From Cognatiyoonia sp965661665 (lineage in GTDB: Bacteria; Pseudomonadota; Alphaproteobacteria; Rhodobacterales; Rhodobacteraceae), in NCBI RefSeq assembly GCF_965661665.1, contig NZ_CBFIEO010000016.1, positions 9,757 to 73,756 of the forward strand: a stretch of DNA of 64,000 nucleotides, written 5' to 3'. Every line of letters begins with the position of its first letter. Position 1 is the first letter of the stretch. The position numbers and the translations under genes are program-made. Below, piece by piece: positions 53,299 to 60,659 of this stretch. The notes beneath the pieces were generated by a model that was not told the origin of the DNA, made no database searches, and worked only from the letters and a program-made list of their open reading frames with translations.

Positions 53299-53568
53299 AT
53301 GCCAGAGACCCAGCTCGAAATTCAAAACATCAAAGGCTTGCACGCACGCGCGTCGGCCAAACTGGTCGACTTGGTCGAGCAATTCGACGCTTCGGCGACA
53401 GTTAGCAAAGATGGTATGTCTGCGGATGGTGACAGTATCATGGGGCTTTTGATGTTGGCCGCCACCAAGGGCAGCCACATCGATGTAATCACGACTGGCA
53501 CTGACGCAGAGGCGCTGTCCGCCGCCATTACCAACCTTGTGAATGACAAGTTTGGTGAAGGTGACTAA
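53299..53568 (+). CDS. ptsH: Phosphocarrier protein HPr
   Basis: An 89-residue phosphocarrier. His15 (IKGLHARASAK) accepts phosphate from enzyme I, and Ser46 (GDSIMGLLML) is the HprK target. Both key residues are present. It follows the EIIA gene by six bases. It completes a minimal hprK-rapZ-EIIA-HPr relay whose likely output is regulation rather than sugar uptake. Confidence 0.96.
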   Translation: MPETQLEIQNIKGLHARASAKLVDLVEQFDASATVSKDGMSADGDSIMGLLMLAATKGSHIDVITTGTDAEALSAAITNLVNDKFGEGD

Positions 53569-53583
53569 AATCGCGGCAACAAG

Positions 53584-54486
53584 TTGTTTGCGGGATCCGG
53601 CTTGAGCGAGGCAAGCATAGATTCGATGGAGCAGTCTTCCGGCAGTGCGCCTCGTGGTAAGATCTATAACCGCTACGCGCTCACCTATTCAGAGACGTTT
53701 GACAGTGTCGCCAAGCGCAAAACCATCAAGGCGATCGAGTGGGTAACTGGCAAAATCTCGATCTTGCGTATGATCCGAGAGTTTGAACGCCGTCCCGCCG
53801 TCCCGATTGAGCAATTTTGGGCGGCTTGTCTCGATGTCATGCGGATCGATATTCATACGCCGCAAACGCTGTTGGAAAACATCCCCGCCGAAGGGCCGGT
53901 CGTAATCGTGGCTAACCATCCGCATGGCATGGTCGACGGTATGGTCCTTGCCGAATTGATCGGCCGGCGGCGGCAAGACTACAAAATCCTCACGCGCTCG
54001 TTGCTCACAGGTATCGATTTGGAAGCAGCGAATTATCTGATCCCAGTGCCCTTCCTACATGAGGAAGATGCACAGAAGAAATTCCTGACAATGCGCAAAA
54101 GCGCAATGAAGCAATTGAGCGCCGGTGGCGTGGTGGCGCTGTTCCCGTCAGGCTCAGTCGCGGTGAGCGACACAATGTTCGGACCTTCCGTTGAAGCAGA
54201 ATGGAACGTTTTCACCGCCAAAATGATCCGCATGTCGGGCGCAAAGGTGGTTCCCTTCTATTTCAAAGGAGCCAACTCACGCGTCTATCAGATCGCTAAC
54301 CAAATCTCTGCCACGCTCCGGCAGGGTTTGCTGCTGCACGAGATCGTCAAATCCTGTGGCAAGCCACAATCCCCGGTGATCGGTGCCGTTCTTGATGATG
54401 CGGAAATCGCAAAACGCATTGGAAACCCACGTGACTTTATGGCGTGGTTGCGCGATCAAACCCTGTCTCTTGGCAATCGTCGCTAG
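53584..54486 (+). CDS. Lysophospholipid acyltransferase family protein
   Basis: A protein of up to 300 residues with the PlsC-type fold. The catalytic NHPHGMVD (NHx4D type) is at about 111-118, and the phosphate-binding box is at VALFPSGSVAV. It has no clear transmembrane helix and is longer at its N terminus than PlsC. The start is unclear: TTG 53584, TTG 53602 or ATG 53626. It follows ptsH by 15 bases and overlaps the convergent hbd gene by four bases. The acceptor lipid is unknown (phospholipid or ornithine-lipid type). Confidence 0.82.
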   Translation: MFAGSGLSEASIDSMEQSSGSAPRGKIYNRYALTYSETFDSVAKRKTIKAIEWVTGKISILRMIREFERRPAVPIEQFWAACLDVMRIDIHTPQTLLENIPAEGPVVIVANHPHGMVDGMVLAELIGRRRQDYKILTRSLLTGIDLEAANYLIPVPFLHEEDAQKKFLTMRKSAMKQLSAGGVVALFPSGSVAVSDTMFGPSVEAEWNVFTAKMIRMSGAKVVPFYFKGANSRVYQIANQISATLRQGLLLHEIVKSCGKPQSPVIGAVLDDAEIAKRIGNPRDFMAWLRDQTLSLGNRR

Positions 54487-55361
54487 CGCGTCGGGATCGG
54501 CGTATCGCTGCTATAGTCGTAAAACCCGCGCTTGGTCTTGCGGCCCAGCCATCCAGCTTCGACATATTTGGTCAACAACGGGCAGGGACGGTATTTCGTA
54601 TCGGCCAGACCGTCATGCAATACGTTCATGATCGCAAGGCAGGTATCAAGGCCGATGAAGTCTGCCAACTCCAAAGGGCCCATCGGGTGGTTCGCCCCAA
54701 GCTTAAGCGACGTGTCGATGGATTCCACCGATCCGACCCCTTCGTAAAGCGTATATATTGCCTCATTGATCATTGGCATCAGAATGCGGTTTACGATGAA
54801 GGCTGGGAAATCTTCGGCCGTGGCGGAGGTTTTCCCTAGCTTGGCCACCACGCCTTTGCAGGCGCTGAACGTTACCTCATCGGTTGCGATCCCTCGGATC
54901 AATTCGACCAGCTGCATGATCGGCACTGGATTCATGAAGTGGAACCCAAGGAACTTCTCTGGGCGATCGGTACGTGACGCCAGCCGAGTGATTGAAATTG
55001 ACGACGTGTTTGAGGTCAGGATGGTTTCGGGCTTCAGATGCGGCAGCAGGTCTTCAAAGATCGCTGTCTTGATCGTCTCCCGCTCTGTCGCGGCTTCGAT
55101 GATCAGATCGCTTGGGCCCAATTCAGGGAGTTGTGTCGTCGTTTTGATCCGCGACATCGCCTCCGCTTTATCGGCAGTTGTGATGGCGTCTTTGCTGACT
55201 TGCCGTTCCAAATTCTTGTCGATCAGCGCAACCGCGCTGCGCAGCGCATCCTCGTGAATATCATTCAACACCACATCGTATCCTGCCACAGCGCACACAT
55301 GGGCAATGCCATTGCCCATTTGTCCCGCACCAACGATACCGATTTGCTGAATTGCCATCAT
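54483..55361 (-). CDS. 3-hydroxybutyryl-CoA dehydrogenase
   Basis: A 292-residue NAD(P)-dependent enzyme of beta-oxidation or polyhydroxybutyrate metabolism. It begins IQQIGIVGAGQMGNGIAHV with the dinucleotide motif and has the catalytic His/Glu region FLGFHFMNPVPIMQLVELI (about 138-156) and FIVNRILMPMINEAI. The C-terminal domain contains GANHPMGPLELADFIGLDT. In relatives it directly follows etfA; here another gene is between them on the other strand. Confidence 0.93.
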   Translation of the reverse strand: MMAIQQIGIVGAGQMGNGIAHVCAVAGYDVVLNDIHEDALRSAVALIDKNLERQVSKDAITTADKAEAMSRIKTTTQLPELGPSDLIIEAATERETIKTAIFEDLLPHLKPETILTSNTSSISITRLASRTDRPEKFLGFHFMNPVPIMQLVELIRGIATDEVTFSACKGVVAKLGKTSATAEDFPAFIVNRILMPMINEAIYTLYEGVGSVESIDTSLKLGANHPMGPLELADFIGLDTCLAIMNVLHDGLADTKYRPCPLLTKYVEAGWLGRKTKRGFYDYSSDTPIPTR

Positions 55362-55522
55362 CGAACCCCGTGATTTTCAATCACAATAGGCCGTGGTCAA
55401 AGCAGGGCGCAAGGCACAGCGACGGCTAAAAATTTTGTCAAACTGCGCCATTAGCGAAATGGCAAGGGGTTTCGGCGGATCTCGACCTTGGGGGCAACAG
55501 CGCGTGGCGGGAATTCTCAGGT

Positions 55523-56287
55523 ATGAAACACGAATTTGTCGATAGTGATGGTTTGTCCTATGCGCCGTGCCGATATGGCATGTCGCGCATCTTCTTTCGC
55601 GGTCCGTGGCGGTGGCTCGACCAACCTTATGTTGTGTTCCTTGGTGGGACGGAAACCTATGGCAAATTCATCGATCAACCGTTTGCAGCCTTGGTCGAAG
55701 AAAAGCTGAAAAAGACCTACGTCAACTTCGGATGCGTCAACGCAGGCGTTGATACTTTCGTCAACGATCCAACCATCATGGCGGCGTGCCATGACGCCGA
55801 AGTCACCGTCGTTCAAATGATGGGGGCGAATTATCTGTCGAACCGGTTCTACTCGGTCCATCCCCGCCGCAACGACAGGTTTCTCAGGGCGTGCACGGTG
55901 ATGGAGGCGATCTTTAACGATGTCGATTTCTCCAACTTTACCTTCACGCGGCACATGCTGAACGGCCTCTATGAAAAATCACCAGAACGGTTTGATATCG
56001 TGGTACAACAACTGCGGGAAGGGTGGGTCGCGCGGATGAAAACGATGTTGGGACATATTGGCCCTCGGGCGGTTCTGCTCTGGTTTTCAAAGGACCGGCT
56101 GGATGATGAGCCGTGGAACAAGCGCCCGCAACCCATGATGTCGGACCCGTTGTTCATCAATGCGTCCATGATTGATGAACTTCGACTGATGGTGATGGAT
56201 GTGATCGACGCAACACCGTCTGACATTGCAAAAGCCCAAGGCACCAACGGGATGTTCTTTTCCGCTATGCAAGCCAAAACCGCGTAA
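55523..56287 (+). CDS. DUF6473-like protein, unknown function
   Basis: A 254-residue soluble protein. It contains YVVFLGGTETYGKFIDQPFA (about 36-55) and VNFGCVNAGVDTFVNDP (about 67-83), an order reminiscent of the first blocks of an SGNH hydrolase but with Gly-Thr-Glu where the nucleophilic Ser would be. Later segments include RAVLLWFSKDRLDD and EPWNKRP. I believe it belongs to a Rhodobacterales family listed as DUF6473, often near polysaccharide or sulfotransferase genes. It interrupts the etfA-hbd neighbourhood on the opposite strand. Function unknown. Confidence 0.68.
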   Translation: MKHEFVDSDGLSYAPCRYGMSRIFFRGPWRWLDQPYVVFLGGTETYGKFIDQPFAALVEEKLKKTYVNFGCVNAGVDTFVNDPTIMAACHDAEVTVVQMMGANYLSNRFYSVHPRRNDRFLRACTVMEAIFNDVDFSNFTFTRHMLNGLYEKSPERFDIVVQQLREGWVARMKTMLGHIGPRAVLLWFSKDRLDDEPWNKRPQPMMSDPLFINASMIDELRLMVMDVIDATPSDIAKAQGTNGMFFSAMQAKTA

Positions 56288-56379
56288 GAGCTTTTGGGCG
56301 TCGCATGACACAAGGAAGCCTGCGATCGTGCGCTGCCGATCCTGCAGGCCACCGCGACGGCCTCCCACGTCTAACGGAA

Positions 56380-56405
56380 AAAGGCCCGCCATTGGCGGGC
56401 CCTTT
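56380..56405 (-). terminator. Rho-independent terminator of etfBA
   Basis: GGCCCGCC (56384-56391) and GGCGGGCC (56395-56402) form an 8-bp stem with a three-base loop. On the minus strand TTTTTCC follows; on the plus strand CTTTC. It lies between convergent etfA and the DUF6473-like gene and can serve both. Confidence 0.88.
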
Positions 56406-56424
56406 CAAAATTTTGATATGGCGA

Positions 56425-57354
56425 TTAGCCCAGTTTTGATGTCAGCTCTGGCACCGCATCAAACAAGTCAGCCACAAGACCGTAATCCGCAACCTGGAAG
56501 ATTGGCGCTTCTTCGTCCTTGTTGATCGCAACGATGATCTTGGAGTCCTTCATACCGGCCAAGTGCTGGATCGCACCGGAGATACCAACAGCGACATAAA
56601 GATCAGGCGCAACAACCTTACCGGTTTGACCAACCTGCCAGTCGTTCGGCGCGTAGCCAGAATCGACCGCCGCGCGGGACGCACCAACAGCTGCGTTCAG
56701 CTTGTCAGCAAGACCTTCGATCAGGGTGAAGTCTTCTTCAGACCCAACACCACGACCACCGGAGACGACGACACCCGCAGATGTCAGCTCTGGACGGTCG
56801 CTTTCGGCAACCTTGTCTTCGACCCAAAACGCGAGGCCCGCATCAGCAGGCGCAGCAGCTGCTTCGACAGAGGCAGATCCGCCCATGCCCGCCGCATCAA
56901 AACCAGCGGTCCGGATCGTCATCACCTTGTGCGCATCGCCAGACTTCACAGTCTGGATTGCGTTACCGGCATAGATCGGACGCTCAAATGTGTCCGCATC
57001 CACGATGCCCGTCACTTCGGAGATGATCTGCGCGTCCAACAGCGCTGCAACACGGGGCAGGATGTTCTTGGCGTCAGATGTGCTTGGCGCTGCGATGTGA
57101 GAGTAATCCCCAGCCAAGGACACGATCAGATCAGCAGAAATCTCTGCCATCTGGTGACCCAAGGATGCATCCTCCGCACACAGAACCTTTGCAACACCGT
57201 CGATCTTAGCAGCTTCCGCCGCAGGACCAGAAGCATTGGCACCCATGCAAAGCACGGTGACATCACCCAATGCGGTTGCAGCTGTCGCTGCTTTTGCAGT
57301 TGCGTCTACAGACAATTCGCCTGCGTTAATATCAGCAATCAGAAGTACGGCCAT
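56425..57354 (-). CDS. etfA: Electron transfer flavoprotein alpha subunit
   Basis: A 309-residue FAD-binding subunit that passes electrons from acyl-CoA and dimethylglycine/sarcosine-type dehydrogenases to ETF-ubiquinone oxidoreductase. The C-terminal FAD domain has VVSGGRGVGSEEDF, GASRAAVDSGYAPNDWQVGQTG, in parts, and YVAVGISGAIQHLAGM. The start overlaps the etfB stop by one base (TAATG). In this window it serves Mcd and probably the two N-methylglycine dehydrogenase-like enzymes. Confidence 0.97.
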   Translation of the reverse strand: MAVLLIADINAGELSVDATAKAATAATALGDVTVLCMGANASGPAAEAAKIDGVAKVLCAEDASLGHQMAEISADLIVSLAGDYSHIAAPSTSDAKNILPRVAALLDAQIISEVTGIVDADTFERPIYAGNAIQTVKSGDAHKVMTIRTAGFDAAGMGGSASVEAAAAPADAGLAFWVEDKVAESDRPELTSAGVVVSGGRGVGSEEDFTLIEGLADKLNAAVGASRAAVDSGYAPNDWQVGQTGKVVAPDLYVAVGISGAIQHLAGMKDSKIIVAINKDEEAPIFQVADYGLVADLFDAVPELTSKLG

Positions 57355-58112
57355 TATACAGCTCCTGCTTCTTTGAGTCTCTCGACCAGCTCGTCAACGG
57401 ATCCAACCATGATGCCTGCAGCACGTGCTTCAGGCTCTTTCGTGGACACGACTGTCAAACGCGGGGACACGTCAACGCCGTAGTCGGCTGGTGTCTTCTC
57501 ATCTAAAGGCTTCTTCTTCGCCTTCATGATGTTTGGCAGCGACGCATAACGTGGCTCGTTCAGGCGCAGGTCAACGGTGATGACAGCAGGTGTCTTCACG
57601 TTGATCGTCTGCAAACCGCCGTCGACTTCGCGTGTGACAACCGCTTTGTCACCATCGACGTCAACTTCGGACGCGAAGGTTGCCTGCGACCAACCCATAA
57701 GCGCGGCTAGCATCTGACCTGTCGCGTTCATATCGTTGTCGATCGCCTGCTTGCCGCACAGAACGATGCCCGGCTGCTCTTCATCTACGATGCCTTTCAG
57801 CACCTTAGCAACGGCCAGAGGCTCGATATCGGTGTGCACATCATCCGCAGCAACCACGAGGATCGCGCGGTCTGCGCCCATTGCCAACGCCGTCCGAAGT
57901 GTTTCCTGCGCTTGCTTCACGCCAACAGAAACAGTGATAACTTCGTTTGCTTTGCCAGCTTCTTTCAGGCGGATCGCCTCTTCGACGGCGATTTCGTCGA
58001 ATGGGTTCATGGACATCTTGACGTTGGCAAGATCGACACCGCTCCCGTCCGCTTTCACGCGCACTTTCACGTTGTAGTCGATCACCCGTTTGACAGGCAC
58101 AAGTACCTTCAT
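57354..58112 (-). CDS. etfB: Electron transfer flavoprotein beta subunit
   Basis: A 252-residue AMP-binding partner of EtfA. It starts MKVLVPVKRVIDYNVKVRVK and has the family signature region VDLRLNEPRYASLPNIMKAK (about 180-199), which is also the recognition loop for partner dehydrogenases. CGAGGAGTGATTCCAC precedes the ATG. The leader holds a perfect inverted repeat. Confidence 0.97.
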   Translation of the reverse strand: MKVLVPVKRVIDYNVKVRVKADGSGVDLANVKMSMNPFDEIAVEEAIRLKEAGKANEVITVSVGVKQAQETLRTALAMGADRAILVVAADDVHTDIEPLAVAKVLKGIVDEEQPGIVLCGKQAIDNDMNATGQMLAALMGWSQATFASEVDVDGDKAVVTREVDGGLQTINVKTPAVITVDLRLNEPRYASLPNIMKAKKKPLDEKTPADYGVDVSPRLTVVSTKEPEARAAGIMVGSVDELVERLKEAGAV

Positions 58113-58132
58113 GTGGAATCACTCCTCGCAAA

Positions 58133-58152
58133 GTTCCAACAACGGTTGGAAC
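58133..58152 (-). promoter_or_regulatory. Perfect inverted repeat in the etfB leader
   Basis: GTTCCAAC (58133-58140) and GTTGGAAC (58145-58152) form an 8-bp inverted repeat with a four-base centre, 21 bases before etfB. It may be an operator or an RNA hairpin near the ribosome-binding site. A shifted relative, CCGTTGG, lies at 58161-58167. Confidence 0.45.
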
Positions 58153-58267
58153 GGTTTCAGCCGTTGGTTTAGTCGAGTCGCAAAGGCGACGACAATCAAA
58201 AACCGACGCCAGTATGAAAAAAAAAGCCGATTTTTCACGAAAGACGCTGCATTACGTGCGCGTAAAT

Positions 58268-58840
58268 CTAGCGGTTGGCGCCTGGCACCCACAAGACATC
58301 ATTCTTACCGTCGTCATTCGCGATGCGGCTGGCTTGGAAAAACCAGTCTGACAGACGGTTCAGGTATGTCACCGCCGAAGGGTTCACCGCCTCGGCACTC
58401 GCTAATTCAACGGCGAGCCGCTCGGCGCGACGGGCCACTGTTCGGCAAAGGTGCAAATGCGCCGCTAGGGCAGACCCACCTGGCAGGATAAAACTCCGTA
58501 GGGGTTCGACCGCCTGCGTCATCGCGTCCAAGTCGGCTTCCAATCGCTCAACCTGTGCCTCCGTCATGCGCAAAACGGGGTATTCTGCTTCGGCGTCCTT
58601 TTCCATATCTGGCCGGCAGAGGTCTGCCCCCAGATCGAAAAGATCGTTTTGGATCATCGACAGTTGCGTATCCATGTCGCCAGGCGCATGCAGACGGGCA
58701 AGGCCAACTGTCGCGTTCAACTCATCAACCGTGCCATAGGAATTCACCCGCAGCGAATGTTTGGCGACACGGTCCCCATTGCCTAAAGCCGTCTGACCTT
58801 TGTCACCGGTTTTCGTGTAGATCTTATTCAGTACAACCAC
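58268..58840 (-). CDS. Cob(I)yrinic acid a,c-diamide adenosyltransferase (PduO type)
   Basis: A 190-residue ATP:corrinoid adenosyltransferase that makes adenosylcobalamin. It has the PduO-type start NKIYTKTGDKGQTALGNGDR, the SYGTVDELNATVGLAR segment and the nucleotide/corrinoid-site region CRTVARRAERL (about 135-145), ending with LSDWFFQASR. GTG at 58840 follows GGGGGGAG; the previous gene stops two bases earlier. Adenosylcobalamin is required by the mutases of the ethylmalonyl-CoA pathway, which fits with mcd. Confidence 0.93.
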   Translation of the reverse strand: MVVLNKIYTKTGDKGQTALGNGDRVAKHSLRVNSYGTVDELNATVGLARLHAPGDMDTQLSMIQNDLFDLGADLCRPDMEKDAEAEYPVLRMTEAQVERLEADLDAMTQAVEPLRSFILPGGSALAAHLHLCRTVARRAERLAVELASAEAVNPSAVTYLNRLSDWFFQASRIANDDGKNDVLWVPGANR

Positions 58841-58841
58841 G

Positions 58842-59045
58842 TCAGCTCCCCCCACGCAGATAGACAAACAACAGGATCAAAAGCACAGCGACAAACTGGG
58901 CGCCAATGCGCCAGCGCATGATCTTGTTGGCGTATTTCTTGTTGAAATCACCGCCCTTTCCGAAAGAGCCGATCCCAAGCAACAGGATACCAGCCACAAT
59001 CAGTACTGCCACCACCACCAAGATGAAAAGCGGGTCGTCACGCAT
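58842..59045 (-). CDS. Twin transmembrane-helix small protein (HIG1-like)
   Basis: A 67-residue membrane protein with helices at about 6-26 (LFILVVVAVLIVAGILLLGI) and 46-63 (RIGAQFVAVLLILLFVYL). The loop between them carries NKIMRWRIGAQ, the motif of the HIG1 domain. In mitochondria and some alphaproteobacteria HIG1 proteins bind cytochrome c oxidase. It sits just before the adenosyltransferase gene and is co-directional with it. Confidence 0.83.
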   Translation of the reverse strand: MRDDPLFILVVVAVLIVAGILLLGIGSFGKGGDFNKKYANKIMRWRIGAQFVAVLLILLFVYLRGGS

Positions 59046-59105
59046 CAGATTTGATCCTTATATTTCGCCGCCCACGATGTAGCGGCGCACCACCCAAAGA
59101 AAAGG

Positions 59106-59933
59106 TCACCCCTTCGAAGTTATACGATCGAGCATGCTTGTGGGCAAAACACGTCGGAAAAAGTTCATCAAATAGGTAGGGGTCGTCACGAAATAGCGGT
59201 GCTTGGGCCGCGGGCTTTCCAGCGCATGGCGCAGCTTCTTTGTGACAGCAGAGGCGGGGAGTTCAAACGGGTCAGGCCCCGTGTCGGTATAAAGACGATC
59301 GCGCAGCTTCTTATAGAGACGTGCACGCGCCGAGTTTTCCCAATCAATCCAGCGTTCGAAATGCTGGATGGAATTTTCGCGGATTTTCGACGTGATGGGG
59401 CCTGGCTCAATTAGAATGATCTGAATGGGCGTGCCTTGCATCTCGATCCGCAAGACGTCAGTGAGCCCTTCCATCGCGAACTTCGTTGAAACGTAGGAAC
59501 CCCGCCACTTCATCCCAACAAGGCCCAGAACAGACGAACAATTGACGATCCGACCGTGCCCTTGCTTGCGCATCACGGGGATCACCATCGTGGTCAGCTC
59601 ATGTACACCGAAGAAATTTGTCTCAAAATTCTCTCGTAGCGCCCCACGCGGCAGGTCTTCGACCGCACCGGGGCAGGCGTATGCGCCGTTATTGTAAAGT
59701 GCATCCAAGGTGCCGCCTGTCGCCTCCAAAACCTCAGCCAACCCATTGGCGAGGGAGGTGGAGTCTGCATAGTCCAGCAGCGGGCTTTCAAACCCTTCGG
59801 CTTTCAGCCTCTCGCAGTCTTCCTGCTTGCGACAACTTGCAAAAACGCGCCATCCAGCGTCGCGCAATCCATGCGCCGCATCATAGCCAATGCCGCTGGA
59901 ACTTCCTGTGATAAGAACTGATTTCTGTGTCAT
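59106..59933 (-). CDS. Short-chain dehydrogenase/reductase
   Basis: A 275-residue classical SDR. It has the cofactor motif ITGSSSGIGYDAA (about 8-20), YNNGAYACPG in place of the common NNAG, the catalytic Ser (IVNCSSVLGLVG) and YVSTK with the catalytic Tyr and Lys at about 153-157. The tail (about 235-275) resembles that of retinol dehydrogenase-like bacterial SDRs with LPTSMLDRI. The start at 59933 has AAGGGTC upstream. The substrate is unknown. Confidence 0.9.
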   Translation of the reverse strand: MTQKSVLITGSSSGIGYDAAHGLRDAGWRVFASCRKQEDCERLKAEGFESPLLDYADSTSLANGLAEVLEATGGTLDALYNNGAYACPGAVEDLPRGALRENFETNFFGVHELTTMVIPVMRKQGHGRIVNCSSVLGLVGMKWRGSYVSTKFAMEGLTDVLRIEMQGTPIQIILIEPGPITSKIRENSIQHFERWIDWENSARARLYKKLRDRLYTDTGPDPFELPASAVTKKLRHALESPRPKHRYFVTTPTYLMNFFRRVLPTSMLDRITSKG

Positions 59934-59972
59934 GACCCTTCCCTGCATGTCAGCGCGAGAAAGAGCAAGCAG

Positions 59973-60524
59973 TTAGCTTTTGGACAGCAAACGCTCCGCC
60001 ATCCAGCCGATTGCGCCGGTCTCGGCAATGTGGATACGCGCCCAACCGGTGTCATCCACTTCAAGCACTTCCGCCTCAGTCCCACCGTCCAGCGTATCGA
60101 GCACGGCAAAATTCGTGCCTGGACCTGTGCGCATGTTCACACGGGCGCCTGAGACATAGCGGATGTCCAACTCTTGCGCCTCTTCAACCACAACTTCGCC
60201 CTCAATCTCATCTGTCACCGCTGCCAACACAACGGCGGCCTCTGGCTGCGGCGCAACCTCTTCTGCAATGCTGACCGCAGGCTGCAAAAGGGCACCTGTT
60301 GACAGGTTCAAAATGTTGGCTTGGTCTGCGCGGCTCACAACAACCTCTGCCACAGGCGCATCTTCGACCAAATCAATTGGCTCTACCTCGGCCAACTCAA
60401 CTGGAGCGTCAACGACCGGCTCAACCTCCGCCACCCGCTCTTCCGGCACAAAATCGACGCCGCCGGACAGCTCATAGAAAGACCAGCCCAAGATCAAAAA
60501 GGTCGCAAGAATGAATTTTGACAT
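59973..60524 (-). CDS. SH3-domain exported protein
   Basis: A 183-residue protein. The N-terminal 20 residues form a signal or anchor helix (MSKFILATFLILGWSFYEL). A low-complexity, Pro/Glu/Val-rich region covers about 25-115 (EPVVDAPVELAEVEPIDLVE). A bacterial SH3 domain takes up about 122-180 (GARVNMRTGPGTNFAVLDTL; GWARIHIAETGAIGWMAERL). It probably binds the cell wall. The start at 60524 has GGGGAGAC upstream; a longer frame runs toward parC but lacks homology. Confidence 0.82.
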   Translation of the reverse strand: MSKFILATFLILGWSFYELSGGVDFVPEERVAEVEPVVDAPVELAEVEPIDLVEDAPVAEVVVSRADQANILNLSTGALLQPAVSIAEEVAPQPEAAVVLAAVTDEIEGEVVVEEAQELDIRYVSGARVNMRTGPGTNFAVLDTLDGGTEAEVLEVDDTGWARIHIAETGAIGWMAERLLSKS

Positions 60525-60659
60525 GATGTCTCCCCGGACAGCAGTTTTTGGCAACGAATCGTATGTATCAGAACCACCGTAAGGCGAGTCAGGGGGAAAA
60601 GAGCCTGCGCTCCACGTTGTTGCCTTTACGCCATTTCGACGCTCCGCTACACCAATCGC

